From assembly GCA_964019055.1 (NCBI GenBank), contig OZ025209.1:1-64000 (forward strand): a stretch of DNA of 64,000 nucleotides. Reading direction: 5' to 3'. The position numbers were made by a program, and so were the translations under genes. Below are positions 33,699 to 47,400 of the stretch, piece by piece (position 1 is the first letter of the stretch; each line of letters starts with the position of its first letter). Origin of the DNA: Anthopleura xanthogrammica. Lineage: Eukaryota; Cnidaria; Anthozoa; Actiniaria; Actiniidae. Under the pieces are notes generated by a model. The model was not told the DNA's origin, searched no databases, and saw only the letters and a list, made by a program, of their open reading frames with translations.

Positions 33699-36600
33699 TC
33701 ATAGAACTTGAAGAGGGTCACCGTCTAATGAAGACACAAGAATTTGAACTTGGTTATCAAGTAAATCGGTTAACCTATTTTGAAAAATCTTCAAAAAACC
33801 GCGTTCAGTGTTACTGTGTTCACACAAAATAACGTGACAACCATTGGATACAGCTTCAAGGACCTCATGGTGTGACATTTCACCAGTTAGTAGAACATCT
33901 GCTTTAACACCTTTCAAAACACTACCACCTGAACCTGCACAAACTGCTATGCTTGACACTTTAGTGCTGGCTGTACAACTTTCCCTCTGGCTAATAGCCA
34001 AACGCACATATTCTATTTGAAGATGTTTCTTAACACGACCAACAAGCTCGTCCAAGGAAAGAGCAGTGGACAGGGTACATAGACGACCAGTGCCTGTATT
34101 AGGAATGGGAACCTGCAAAACACAATAAGTTATTAAGTTATCACAGCTGTATCATAGATCTGACACTACCATACTTAGTTTGGTCTCTATGAAGAGATAT
34201 GGCCCAATAACTAAGTAAATATTTGATAAGGTTGAAAAACATCAGCAAATGTGCCAAATCCAAATTCAATATTTAACAATTATTGACTGGGACTGAGGGA
34301 AATTGGTGTTTTGTGGTCCTGAGACATCGCTGTCGAGGGGCCACAAAACACACTCTGTTTCCCTCAGTCCCAGCCAATAAGTGTTTTGTTATATAAAAAC
34401 TGTCAAAGAATGCAAACAAATTGTTTGGTCTCCCTTGATTCAAGGGTTAAATTCCACCAGTTTCCCTCCCTCGGCCACAAATCTTCAATTCTATCTGTGA
34501 GTTAGCTGTGCCCTGACTTTGATCAGCCCAGAGGCTGTTGGGGGGCCCCCAGGGAAGAAGTAAAAAGATAACATAAAAGCCTCAACAGGGCAATGAAACT
34601 TGTGTCTTTAGTTTGGACTTCAAAAGTAGCAATTGAAATTTGTTAACAAATTTAACAAGAGTATGGGGCACATTTTCCCACCTAATTTTATGCCAGCAGG
34701 AAATGCATAATTTATTGAACATCAAAAAGAAATCAAGGTGTTCTAGAATTAAAAAAAAAATATCCACAATGATTAAATTGGAATTTTAGATAAATCCTAG
34801 AGAGCTAATCTAGACTAGGCCGCATCTTGCTGCTTTGTATCTGCATACTGTATGAAAATTGCACTACTAAATTGCTCTAAGTTATTTGTTAATTAAAGTC
34901 CCGGGGGGGGGACTCGGAGGTCGAAGGGACGGGGATGCTCGCAGTCCCTTTTAGGGGTTGAAATCGAGGTTTCGGTCCCGCTTAGGGTGTTATGAACGAG
35001 AATGCCCACCAGCTGAGTTTTGTGGTCCCTTTTAGGGGTTTCTATTTTATCTATTTTATACATTTTATTCAAAATCTATTATAAAAGGGTTCAGTTAACG
35101 ATTTGTATATGACGACGTCATCATAAACTCATACGAGCAGAAGGCGTTTGATGTTAATAAATTAAATCGAGAAACCCAGCCTTGGATACGTTTTTGCTTG
35201 GTCCCTCTTAGGGGTAGAATTTTATCCCTGCCATGCCCATAAACTGACAACACAGGTCCCTTTTAGGGTCCATTTTTAAGATTTTCGGCGAGCATCCCCA
35301 CCCTCTTTCAATAGGGAGTCCCCCCCGGGATTAAAGTATTTACCTTTGACAATGGCTGTACTATCAAGTTGTAGGTAACTGAAGAAAGTTCTCCTTTGAT
35401 TGTTTGAATAACTTGTGGAAGATCAATATCAGAGCAACATAAAGTGATACACAATCCACTGGAGCTGGGAATTTATAATGAAAAATATGTATTACCAATG
35501 ATGGGATAGCAATAATCAACATCATAACAGTTATTTAAGGTGTTTCCCAGTAGTTTTTTATTGACCACACTTCTCATGTTCATCTAGCGAATTGAAAACC
35601 TTTTCCTGGTCTGATCAAAATGAATTTTACACCAGACATCAAGCATAGATGGAAGTTTTGATTGATGTCAATTTCGACTCGATCGGCGTTTCCATGGCAA
35701 CGGAAAACAATGATCGTTGAAATCAGTTTTCCTTGAATATCTCCCGTTTTCGATGAGCTTCAGAAAAATGACTATATACATACTAAACTTCGCATTCAGG
35801 CACAGCTATTCAGATGATAATTAGAGGGTTGGATTAGAGCGATTTCGAATAAATCGCAAAAACATTCTGTGACCACTTATTATGATACTGGAAACTATAG
35901 CAGAAAAAAAAAAATCCTTGGCGTTCGCAAAATAATGTCAAACTACTGGTAAACGTTAGCTGTATTCATTCATTCGTTTGAGAGATAATTTTGAAATTGC
36001 TAGGAAGGTGAAATCGTTCAAACTATTCTACTGAAAGCACCTGTACAACAAAAATTCTAACTCCGCAAAGAAAAAGTTTTCACAAATGTCGCTTTCAGGA
36101 AAGGTAAATAGATATTGTAGGTAACGTTTAGTAGTAGTTTGACATTATTTTGCGAACGCGAAGGATTTTTTTGTTCTGCTATAGTTTCCAGTATCATAAT
36201 AAGCGGTCACAGAATGTTTTTGCGATTTATTCGAAATCACTCTAAAAAACTACTGGGAAACACCTTAGCTCATTTATAAATTGCACATTCTGCAAATGGC
36301 AAGGGGTACAAGCAAACATCCCTTTGTTGACAAAATGGCATTCTGGTATTTACCAGCAATGGTTTCACATTTAATAATTATTATAGCAAGCACTGAAGGA
36401 CATCTTCTAAGGAAGAAGGGACAATAATAAGTACACATCAATGATGTAATAGTGTATTGAATATACAGCTTTGATGAAAATCTAAGACAAAACATTCCTA
36501 GAATAATAGAGTCTTAAACCTAGTGTATTTTCATAAAACTACTTGTATTTGCTAGTTTGATGCTTCATTAACTCAAAATATACTATAGATCACCAAAGTT

Positions 36601-38350
36601 TTGTGAACAGAGATAATAAAAGCTAAGCTGTCTAAGAAGCTATGTAAAAAAATTTTGATTGGCAAAAATGGGGAAGATTTTAGACTGATTCCTTCGTCAT
36701 GTCGTCTAACATAACATAATTTGCTCCCAAAAAAAATTCCTATTTTGAATTGCATTTCTCTCAGTGTCTTCATATATTTTACACTCCATAATAACTAGTT
36801 GCAGAGCATAATATATATCACTGAGGTTTATGAAGTAGACTATGTGTATGGAAATGACATACTTTTTACTTGATTTTTGAACATTAATTTTGCTTTGCTG
36901 TTCGAAATCTATTATCTATCACCCGAGAAATAGACCTTTCCCAAATGTCATAAGTTACGAAGATGATATAATCACATACCAAAATGATCCATTTCACAAA
37001 TTGGTTTTATGTATGAGCTTAAAACATAAAAAAAACTCTTAGACATTTAAATCCTTTCCATAGCAACCATGGCTGGTAAATAGGTAAGAACCCCCTTAAG
37101 ACATGGCAATCTAAGTTTGACCACAGGTAGCCCAAGCTAATAAAGTAAAGAAATCTTCACTGACCTTTGAAAATTAGTCTACTTTGCCCTGTGTAGTTAG
37201 ATTTACACAGGTCAGTGAGTTATCTTTACTTTATTTCACATTCTGATGATTTTATTGAGACTCTAAGGATTGCCATACATTTTCTTATAAATTACATAAT
37301 TATGATACCACAGAAACCCAGCTTGGGCTGCCTGTGGTTCGAATTAATAGCAGAGTTTACATGTATGAAAATGAAAAAAAAATGAATATATAAAAAAAAA
37401 TATATGCAAAAATACGTAAATATAAATATTTATAATATTTTAATTAACAACTGAAGATAATGACATGACATGATAATATTAATGTAGGTAAAACCCTACA
37501 TAATACATTTATTATGTCGAGTTCACACGAAATCAGGGATTGGCTGATGGCTGAACAATCAGGATTGAGATACTGACGTATAATAATATCAATTAGGAGT
37601 TGAAAACCTGAACCTAACTGTAACTCTAATGGGAGTTTGATTTGTTTCCCCTCTCCCCACTCCCCCACCCCCAAGCTAGCATATCCTTGTCAAGGTAATT
37701 AAATAATTAATCAATCGTTTACTTTTTTACCTTGGTAGATTATCAATATGGACATTTTTTATTCCATTGATGCAGCATATTTTCATTTCAACGTCTTTGG
37801 CAACGTCCACATCAAGGTTTTTGGTGGTTGTGATCACAACTTTACGAGTACACCCTTTGATAGAATCTTCCATTGAATGAGAAAGAGGAGTCATGTGGCC
37901 ATCCCCTAATCCTGAAGCAAGCCAGTCATTCACACCACCGTATACTGCATCAAATGCTGTATGAGGAGAGTAGATTGCAATTTTTTCTTCAATGGCTTTG
38001 ACAACTATTCTCTCCTTAAAACTTCTAGACGTTAGCCTCTTAAGAGGGATAAAAATAGGTGGATGATAAGATAATATCATCTGAACCTTGTTTTGAATTG
38101 CTTCTTCCAATACTTTCTCGGTTAGATCGTTTGTTAAAAGAATAGAATCCACTTTGTGAGGACCAGACGGTTCGACAAGAAGGCCAACATTGTCCCATTG
38201 TTCAGCTAAAGACACGGGAGCAAAACTTTCAAGCTTAGCAACAACTGCATTCAAATCCATTCTATATGATCTGGATGCAAAATAAGTTCTACAGCCTTGG
38301 ATCACTTTTGAATGTGGAAGAATAATTTTCCTCAAACGGGACGAACTCAT
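33699..38350 (-). CDS. NIF3L1: NIF3-like protein 1
   Basis: Three exons join in frame to 384 aa: 38350-37731, 35464-35344, 34112-33699. This is near the 377 aa of the human protein. NIF3 proteins are conserved in all domains of life and bind two metal ions; their reaction is not established. The metal-site landmarks are visible: EQWDNVGLLVEPSGPHK after the start, SYHPPIF with the first His, SPHTAFDAVYGGVNDWLA, and the C-terminal SHHEVLEAVSNGCHVILCEH with the last metal ligands. The first 30 residues are basic with few acidic residues, and a second Met (MDLNAVVAK) starts the conserved part, so a mitochondrial targeting leader is possible. It is head to head with RAD51D across 124 bp. Both introns are rich in inverted-repeat elements. 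Confidence 0.95.
34282..34378. mobile_element. About 97-bp foldback element in NIF3L1 intron 2
   Basis: Arms begin ATTGACTGGGACTGAGGGAA and end TTCCCTCAGTCCCAGCCAAT, with inner TGTTTTGTGG/CCACAAAACA. It forms a near-complete hairpin around GTCCTGAGACATCGC. Confidence 0.8.
34900..35329. mobile_element. 430-bp G-rich element with 8-bp target duplication
   Basis: The element begins CCCGGGGGGGGGACTC and ends GAGTCCCCCCCGGG. It is flanked by direct repeats ATTAAAGT at 34892-34899 and 35330-35337, the target length typical of hAT transposons. Inside, GTCCCTTTTAGGGGTT-like motifs recur four or five times. There is no transposase frame. Confidence 0.85.
35536..36267. mobile_element. 732-bp inverted-repeat element in NIF3L1 intron 1
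   Basis: Terminal repeats TAAGGTGTTTCCCAGTAGTT and AACTACTGGGAAACACCTTA are about 25 bp. A second, inner inverted pair of about 115 bp (35842-35955 and 36128-36250, both containing CAGTATCATAATA or its complement) lies within. No coding region is present. Confidence 0.85.
37117..37343. mobile_element. Possible short inverted-repeat element
   Basis: TTGACCACAGGTAGCCCAAG and CTTGGGCTGCCTGTGGTTCG form imperfect inverted ends of about 22 bp, and an inner pair AATAAAGTAAAG/CTTTACTTTATT supports folding. The interior is AT-rich. Confidence 0.5.
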
Positions 38351-38474
38351 ATATAATATGAAAGTTATTTAGTATTTAGTCATTTGGCATGGCGTCAGTG
38401 ATCAGGAAAAGATACAAGTACTGGGTTACCTGTGTCTCACACCACGTGATAACGCGCAGAGGTTTGGAAAAAAC
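38351..38474. promoter_or_regulatory. Putative bidirectional promoter of NIF3L1 and RAD51D
   Basis: The start codons of NIF3L1 (minus) and RAD51D (plus) are only 124 bp apart. The interval contains an E-box CACGTG at 38443-38448 and a locally higher CpG count. No TATA box is obvious. That it drives both genes is inferred from the layout. Confidence 0.65.
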
Positions 38475-41400
38475 ATGCATAAAGCTTTACAAGAGGCTTC
38501 TTCGTCTGTTCAAAAGCTTTTAGCTTCTTGTGACATCAAAACAGGTGAGCTAAATAAGATAGAGAATACTTGAGAATGCATTTTCAATCAGTTGAAGAAT
38601 GTCACATAGTGGAGGATTAAGATTTAATAGGTAGACAAATGGGTCAAATTTGCATTGTTTAGTAACCTATTGCCCTAGCTTTCTCAATAAAATTAATGAC
38701 AATGAATGAATGATTGACTGTTGGGGTGGAAAGATTGATGGATGAATGAATGCATGGAGGAATGAAAGAATGAATGAAAAAATGGAAAACATGGATATGT
38801 TTTTGATTCTATTAATAAAAGACTTTTTTCCATGCATGTGCTGTTGCTTTTGACATTTCCTCTACCCCGCCCCCCCCCCCCCAACTTAGTAGCAATTTTC
38901 TTCACAACTATATATATTATAGTGGGTGGCATGGGGGGTGTAGTGGTTTACCGCTTGCCTCTCACCACTGTGGTCCCAGTTCAAGCCCTGGCTTGGGTTG
39001 GATCATATTGGAGTTGAGTTTGTTTGAGGTGTTGTTCTCTCCCTTGCCATGAGGGTGTTCTCCGGGTACTCCTGTTTCCTCCCTCTGTAAAAATCAACAT
39101 GTAAGTTGTATGCATAGAATATACAATGTAGTGGTAGCTAGTGTGTGTGAGTGACAGTGGGCCAAATTGGAAACCAATTACTGAATTAGAATCCCACTAT
39201 AAAAAAAAGTGATTTATTTTATTTATTTATATACTAACAAGGTAGGCAACTTCACGGGTTTCCTGTGGAAAATTCAAGATTTGATGAAAGAAAACCACAA
39301 ATTTCGCACGATAATTTGGCTGAGAGAAAAATAACTTAACAGAAAGTTGTACTTACATTTAATCTCTAATATTTTATAGTTTTTTTGATAAGAATTGCCC
39401 TAAGCAGATGTTTTTTGGTGATTTTCCTCCTGAAACCAATGTGCTGACGGTTAGGCTTGTCCTTGAGTGGTGCCTGAGCATGAGAAAATGATCAAAACAA
39501 GTCCTATCCCTCCCTTCCCAAGATTTTTTTTTTGGTTTTCTTGAAAATGCTTCTAAAATTGATTCTTCTGAATTCTTGAATCTTACTTCTATGATGAGAA
39601 TCATCACTGTCCTTCATACTCCATAAAAAGGACATTATAAAGGATTTATACTTACGAAGATTCAAACTTCGAAAGGAAAGATTTATACTTACGAACTGAA
39701 AATTGCTAATGGGAGGGGGGGGGGGGTAGAGGAGATGTCAAAAGCAACAGCGTATGTGGAAAAAGTCTTTTATTAATAGAATCAATAACATATCCGTGTT
39801 TTCCTCATTATTAGAGTGGTTAGCCTGTGATAACACATACATATAACACATGGAAAGTGGGGAGGGAAATTTGCGAGGTCTTGTCTGTGATAGGATCTGA
39901 GTATTATGGGCCTGTCAATGTTAAGCCCAAGGGGGGTACCCCTGGATGAGGTATGGAATTTGATTTAAAATTGATTTTCTGTGTCAAAGTACAAAGCACA
40001 GTACAATATTTAAAAGCAGTTTTCCCTCCTAGGGATCTAGAGTCAAATCATCAAAAACATAGAAAAGTTCTACTTTAAAAGATATCTGAGCGAGAGCAAC
40101 TCACCCCTCTCTTGTAATACTTGTAATTAGAGATTGATACACAGTTGTACAAAATCCATGAAGGAATTCGCATCTGAGAAGTGTGTAAAAGTTGCAGAGA
40201 GAGCAGAGAGTTGCAGAGAGTTTAGTGTACTAACTTCTATACATAATTCTTTCGAACTCAATTTATTGGACTCCACGTCTGTTTTTAATTCTTTCTAATC
40301 TGTCTAATCTGCATAGTTCCTGTTTTGAATACTCTTAAAACTGGCAGAGCAATGATAGAGAGAGGGTGGTCAAGGTGTACACCATTGGCTTCCATTGATA
40401 GCAGTTGAATTACAACTGAAGGAACTACCAATATTACTTGTCTTTACCTTAGTGCCAAAATTCCACACACTCAAAACAATGTCCAATTTTATGACTGACA
40501 TGATACCAAGACGAGCATTCATCACAACCCGTGATCCAGGAAACCAGATTGCAGAAATTATTGTCAGTCAGGTCAATCATTGCAATTTAAAATCTAGTGG
40601 ATGCTTATTAAATTTTGCTAGCTGTAAAGTAGTCACCCTAAATAGCATCTCAAAATTCAATGTGTTGTGAAAACCATTGGCAAACATTATTTACCCGCTT
40701 TTCTCGGCCAATGTCAAACAGTGCTTCACGTAGGGAAAGAGTCTCATTCAAACCCAACTGCACATCCCATCATTGGGTGGAAAAATGTGATCAAAATGCC
40801 GACGTCGCCCTGGGGTCCCCCCACTCAGGCTTAACATTGATAGGTGCATTGAAAAAGAGATACAAAAGAAGACATATATACATAATGAGAGCTAGAATTA
40901 AAGGCCTAGGGTATCTATTAGAAATCTATTACTGTGCATAATTCCATTTTTGTTTTCAACAGTAACATCTCTTATTTGTTGTGATTTGGAGAAAGTTCCT
41001 TATAAGTCAGTCCTAGAAAAGGAGGTATTTTGCTGTAAATGTTGATAATATGGGATATACTCACTTATTTATACAGGCAACAGTAATTAATCTCATTAAT
41101 AATACATGAGCCTTTGTTCCAATTGGAGCACCAATACACGTCACATGCATGGACCTTTATACCCAATAATTATCATGCCAAAAATTCTAACTCATACAAA
41201 TGTACATGATCTACTAACTTTTGACAGTAAAATCCCTTGCAAACTCTCAGTTCTTCAAGTTCATGCTGCTTCAAGCTGTCCTAGGTCCTCATGTTGCCCT
41301 CCAGCACTCCATAGATGAACAAAATGGCTCTCAAAATCTCGTGTTTTCAAAATATTTTGAAAACATGCATGGTTCTAGAAAGACTTCTCGAAGGAACTAA

Positions 41401-44400
41401 ACATGTGGCCAGTAAATACATAAAACACTAACAGTGTCAATCTAAACTCCAAATATGGATTTGCTAGGGCTTGGAGAACGTTTAGGTCAAGAAAAACATT
41501 TAAGAAGAATGTATGTTTACAAGGAACAAGCATCCCCCCTTACCATACATTCTTTGTAAATTTTGACATTTTTCAAGGCTTCTAACTCTGGTTCATTTCA
41601 TTCAAACTTTTTCAAATTTCATAGAGTTACTAATCTTGTGATGCTCTTTCAAATGACAAAATGTTTTGGCAATTAGATTAAAACTCAAAACTTGTCCCCA
41701 GTCCCTTTCTCGTTTTTGAAATGGTCTACTTCTCAAAGAAAGAAAAGAGAAAACACGGCGACATGACAACATTCCTTAGGACTGGAAATCCTGAATTTTG
41801 ATTGGTGCATATTGTAGACCAATCAGAATGCTAAAGGGCAGAAACATACCTACCTAATTTAATATTATAGATATGATAAACAGGTATGAATGAGGCTAAA
41901 TCTGTGTATATTTTTGAAAGGATAATAATTTATTACTTTGATCAGCCCAGAGGTTGTTTCAGCCTGGTCCAATCTGTGAATTAGCCATGCTCTGACCAAT
42001 AATTACCTTGATAAGTCCAGAGCTGTTTCAGGGTATCAATAAATTTGGAAAATTTGAAGGCTTTAGTTATAAAATAATTATATAGATTGATTTAATGCTG
42101 TATTTCTTCTGCATTTTGATAAATGTTTGATAAAATACAAAAGAAATGCAACACATTTTTGTACCACAGGAAATCCAGTCAATGCAGAATGCTATTATTG
42201 GCCATTTCTCAAGTTTTCCTACTAGTGGCTGTGACCTACTTAATGATGTGGTGTCCACATTCTTCATACTCTCAACAGGTAATTTCTAGAAATTATTTTT
42301 CTATTGATAGTTCATCAGTCTTATTTTACATTTTTTCCTTATCTTACAGGTTGTGATCAGTAAGTATATACCGGTAACTGAAGCATCAATACATACATCT
42401 GTGGTCTTTAGAGGTGGTGAAGCAGCATATTTCAGCTGTTAAATATAAGCTAACTGTGAATGGATTAAAGGAATATATCCATGGGAAAAACTGTCCTTGT
42501 CTTTATGAGGGTAGCACATAAAAGCCAGTGGTTAACAGTCCTGTGTCCCTTTTGTTTTATGATCAAATTGGAATAGCCCATTTTTGAGTTCTCACTTTAT
42601 GGCAAGAGAATGAGGCTATGTGAGAACACAAACAGCCCAAGCAGTGTACTTAAAGCCTAGTTTTTTATAAGAAATACACAAAATTATAAAATGTGTCCTC
42701 CTGCAATTAATTATTGAATTAATTTTTATGTTCACTTATTGACATATGGAGGTTTCATCACCTTTCGAGGTCATTAAATAGAAGCATTTTTAGCAATTTG
42801 AGTTCAGTCCCTGTAGATTCAAAAGAACTCTCCTTTCTATTAATGTGATGAGTCAGGGAATGGTACTTTTAAAGGCTCTTGCTTGTGTCTGACATGAAAA
42901 TGAGTCTTTTTTAATGGTTTCAAAGTATGGTGGAACAATCCATTATAAACTTTGTCCAGGTAGGAGTCTTCTTTGTTAATATTGTTGGGTCTTTTATGAA
43001 TTTCCATGGCTTTTTTTATAAGGCATGGAAAATAAGTCTGTCTTTATAGCAAGAATTCAAACTTGGTCAAAACTGAGTTGGGGTGTTCACAGTTCAAGTG
43101 TTTTATTTCATATTCACCACTTTCCATACATCAGTTCACTGGTTAAACGGAAAGCATTCAATCACAGCTACGAGGTTTAAAATGTGAATATTAATCATTT
43201 GAAACTACCTTGCAGTCTCAAGTGATTTTATCATGCTGTGTCTGTGACTAGTGAAAGAAAGGGGAATGATTGCTGACAGTCTTCCAACCTTTTCATTTCC
43301 ACATGCAAATTGCTGCCTCCCCCCCCCCCCCCCCCTTTGCAAATAAACAACAACAATGTACCAGCATGTGGGAAATAATGATGTTACTGATGACATATCT
43401 GCATTATTCCTGCTATCACAGTTGGGATGAGTTATTGGATGGTGGTTTGTATTCTGGGGAAGTGACAGAAATTACTGGTTCTGCCGGCAGTGGTAAAACT
43501 CAGGCAAGTTTTTCTTTAATTCTATCCTTCACACCTTTAAATATGCACTTTTTAATTTTTAATGTTTTTTTCAAATTTTAGGTATGCATGAGTATAGCAG
43601 CTTCAGTTGCCATGAATATAGAGAAGAATGTTCTGTATATCGACACCCATGCAGCATTCAGCCCTGATAGGATCAAAGAGATGTTGTATTCAAGGGATTC
43701 CTCTTTAACTAGTCAGGTATGTCACACTTTCTATTATTTCAAACAAACAAACAAACAAACAAACAAAGTAATTATGCTTACAAAATATACATAATTTTAT
43801 CTTGTTTTCCATTTGTTAGGATGTCACCAATATTTTGCTGAGGATTAAATGTATCCAGGCATTTGATATATTTGATGTAATCAATGGTTTAAATGATATT
43901 AAAGACAATCTTTATATGGAGGTTAGTATCCTTTTGTAAGATAGATAATAATTTATAATGTAAAGCAAGTTTTCCTACAACTTTAATACCAATGATACAA
44001 TGTACCTAATACTGAGAACAAGTGTTTCAATTACCATAATTATGTTAAAGTTCAACTAATATTTTAAAACCAAGTCAAACCAATATCAAGTGTTATCTAA
44101 TAGAAGACTTTTTGTAGGATCAAGGATTCTACAGTAACTTACGTTTAGTCATAGTGGATTCAGTATCATCTGTAATTACGCCAATCCTTGGTGGTCAGCA
44201 GACACAAGGTAATAAGTCTATTGGTTCAAGATACTGGTTAAATAATTTACTGATCTTCACAGAGCGAAAAAACAAATTTAATGCAGCTTAAAGGAAACGT
44301 TTAACCTTACAGGTTGCGTAATGGTACTTAGAAAATTGACTACGTCGGGGAATTAGAGTAAGCAGGACTTAGGGAGCATTCATTTTTTAGGAGGGGGGGG

Positions 44401-47400
44401 CCGGAGGAATTAGGGGGGGGTCATTAAAAAATTACTAGATAAAAAGGGGGGGTCAACTTTTTTTAAACGTTGAACCAGGGGGGGTCATGAATAAGAATAC
44501 AGTCTTTTTTTTTTTTTTAGTCTTTTTCTGGAGAGGGGGGGGGCTAGAAAATTTTTACATTTGGAAGTGGGGGGGGGGTTATCAAAATATTCAATTCCTT
44601 ACCATGGGGGCTAGCATTGTTTTTCTGTTTGATTCCTCTAATTCCTCCGGCCCCCCCCCCCCCCTCCTAAAAAATGAATGCTCCCTTAAAAGAGTTTATA
44701 CGGGTTTTAGCCACATATAAAGCAAAGTAACATATACGAATAAAACTGTTTACCTCACACACACTATGCAGTATTTATGACAACTTATAAAACTCATGAA
44801 TAATTAATGAGAAAAACACAATAGAAATCATTGTCCGTGGTTGTATATCTGATACAAAATCGCCCTCAGATTTGCATAAACTTTAACTCCAATTTTCTCA
44901 GCCAAATTCGATTTTATCTTTAAAATTTTAGTAGAACATGAATGTATGCACCTAGACGTTTCATAAGTAATATTATCATATGACCGTATTTCACTGTACG
45001 CGTGATTCTAAAAAAAACCTTTGGGGAAAATGTCGTCAGCAAAAAAAGTACGCTTTTCCGAAAAGTGTAATAATTTCCCGTTCGGACTCGCCGTTCGGAC
45101 TCGCTGCCGTCAATCATGTAAAAACTACGCATTTTGATTCGCATTTATTAAAAACGCTTTGAAATCGATTTTTTATATGTGGTCATATGATAAAATGCTT
45201 ATTGACTGAGTTAAGGTCGGTCCGAACGGGAAAATATTTGGCTCTCGGTCCTTGGCACGGAACTCGCTGCGCTCGTTCCGTACTTCAGGACCTCGAGCCA
45301 AATATTTTCCCGTTCGGACCTCCCACTCAGTCAATAAGTACATATTTAAGAACGGCTCGTACTTTTCCTACACTCTCTCGTGTTCTCCCAACATCACGCC
45401 TGTTTAGATCAGGCTATATAACACCGAAAATCGTCTTCTATTTCTTTTATAAAATATTTTTTGAGGCTAAATCGGCATTTTAATTGCTGATAAGAATAGC
45501 AATTCTCCATACGTGCGCCATCCACCAATCCACAGATGACGTGAGCATGTTTAAATAGCCTCATCCAACACGCTTTTTGACCAATCAGAGCGCGCGTACT
45601 ATCTAAATTATTTTATAAACAATATTCGTGTCCATGTTGTATCAGATATACAATCACTCGCCTTTGGCTCATGGTTGTATATCTGATACAAAACGGCCAC
45701 TGACATATTGTATATATTACTTGAAGTAAGATTTGAAATTTAGGTAAAGTGTATAAAGTTGAACTTTACCACAGGGAGCCCACAGCCACTGGTAGAATAA
45801 GTGATTAAAATAAAATATATCATGCGTAAATTGCACGAGCTTGGCGGCGTTTCCGGATTGGTTGAAGTTCAAGTCTGGATATATTATCAGCTGCTTATGT
45901 TCCTAGTTTAGAATATAGTGACAAGGGATGAAACTTTCAGAAACTCTGCTAATATCTGTGCCTAGAGCAAAGGAGGACGGAAGTAAAATGGATGAGGTGA
46001 CCGGAAGTCATTGTCCACTTTGGACAATACAAGTAAATATTAATGCCGATAATATTATACTAGCAATACAAACAGTACAAAGAATGGTCCACTATTTAAA
46101 TTCAAGTTATCTCAGCGAACAATGTATGCAATCTTATCATTTATCATATATTTTCTATTTTAATTATTATTGCGCAGGCTAATTGCAAATTATTTGTCAT
46201 TATCTGGGATAGTTTTTGAGGTGAAAATGCTACAAGAAAGCTACAAAACTTCTGCTAAAGATAACTGCCTCACAACTAATGAAATTGGTTGCCTAATCAA
46301 GAATTTATTTACAGAAACCAAATCCAAAACTCAATTTCACTTCCATCCTCCTTTACTCTAGGCACAAATAGAAACAAAACAAGCTTTTTATTAGTTGCCA
46401 TTTTCTCAAGACATATGTTCCTGTTGATTGTTTCTGTCCACGCAGAATGTTAGGCAATCTTTCAAAGCATCAGGGTTTTGAGGTTTAAAGCTTACAAGAC
46501 ATTTCATGAATTTTTTAAAGCAATTTTATTTGAGGGGTGTGATTTAAGTCTCATCCCTTGTCATTATATTCTATATTAGGAGCGTAAGCAGCTGATAATA
46601 TATTCAGACATGAACTTCAACCAATCCAGAAGTGCCGCCGAGCTTGTGCAGGAGCAAAAGTGCATTTACGCATGATAGATTTTATTTTAATCACTGATTC
46701 TACCAGTGGCTGTGAGCTCCCTGTGACTTTACACAGGTTTAAATTGCTTTAACATGTAACTTTAAGCTCTATGAAAAACTTTAAGCAGCTTTAAGAAAAC
46801 CGTAAATTAGCTGAAATCTACTTTTTCAGTGTGCTTGCTTACAATATACTACAAAAATTGACTTTTCATAGGACATTCATTGATGGGTCATCTGTCTAGG
46901 GATCTGAAGTCACTAGCTCTAGAGCATGGACTATCAGTCATGGTAAGTTCTTGACAGTTTGTTGTATGTGTGATGAGTCATGGTCAGTACTGACAGTGTG
47001 TTGTATGTGTGATGAGTCATGGTCAGTACTGACAGTGTGTTGTATGTGTGATGAGTCATGGTCAGTACTGACAGTGTGTTGTATGTGTGATGAGTCATGG
47101 TCAGTACTGACAGTGTGTTGAATAGAGGATTTATTTTGACAATACTATAATTTTATTGTATTTTTTTATCAGTTAACTAATAACATCGTATCTGACACGT
47201 TTACTACACGAAAAGTAAAGCCCGCTCTTGGTCAAACCTGGTCTCATTTACCAAATACTAGAATATTTGTACAAAAAAGGGTTTCAGCAAAGACAAATGA
47301 GAGAATTGCAACAGTAATCAAATCATCTAGACAGGTAGGTGAACTGAATTCTTGATTATTTCATATTATACCAGATAATTCTTACTTTTTCTTCTATTCA

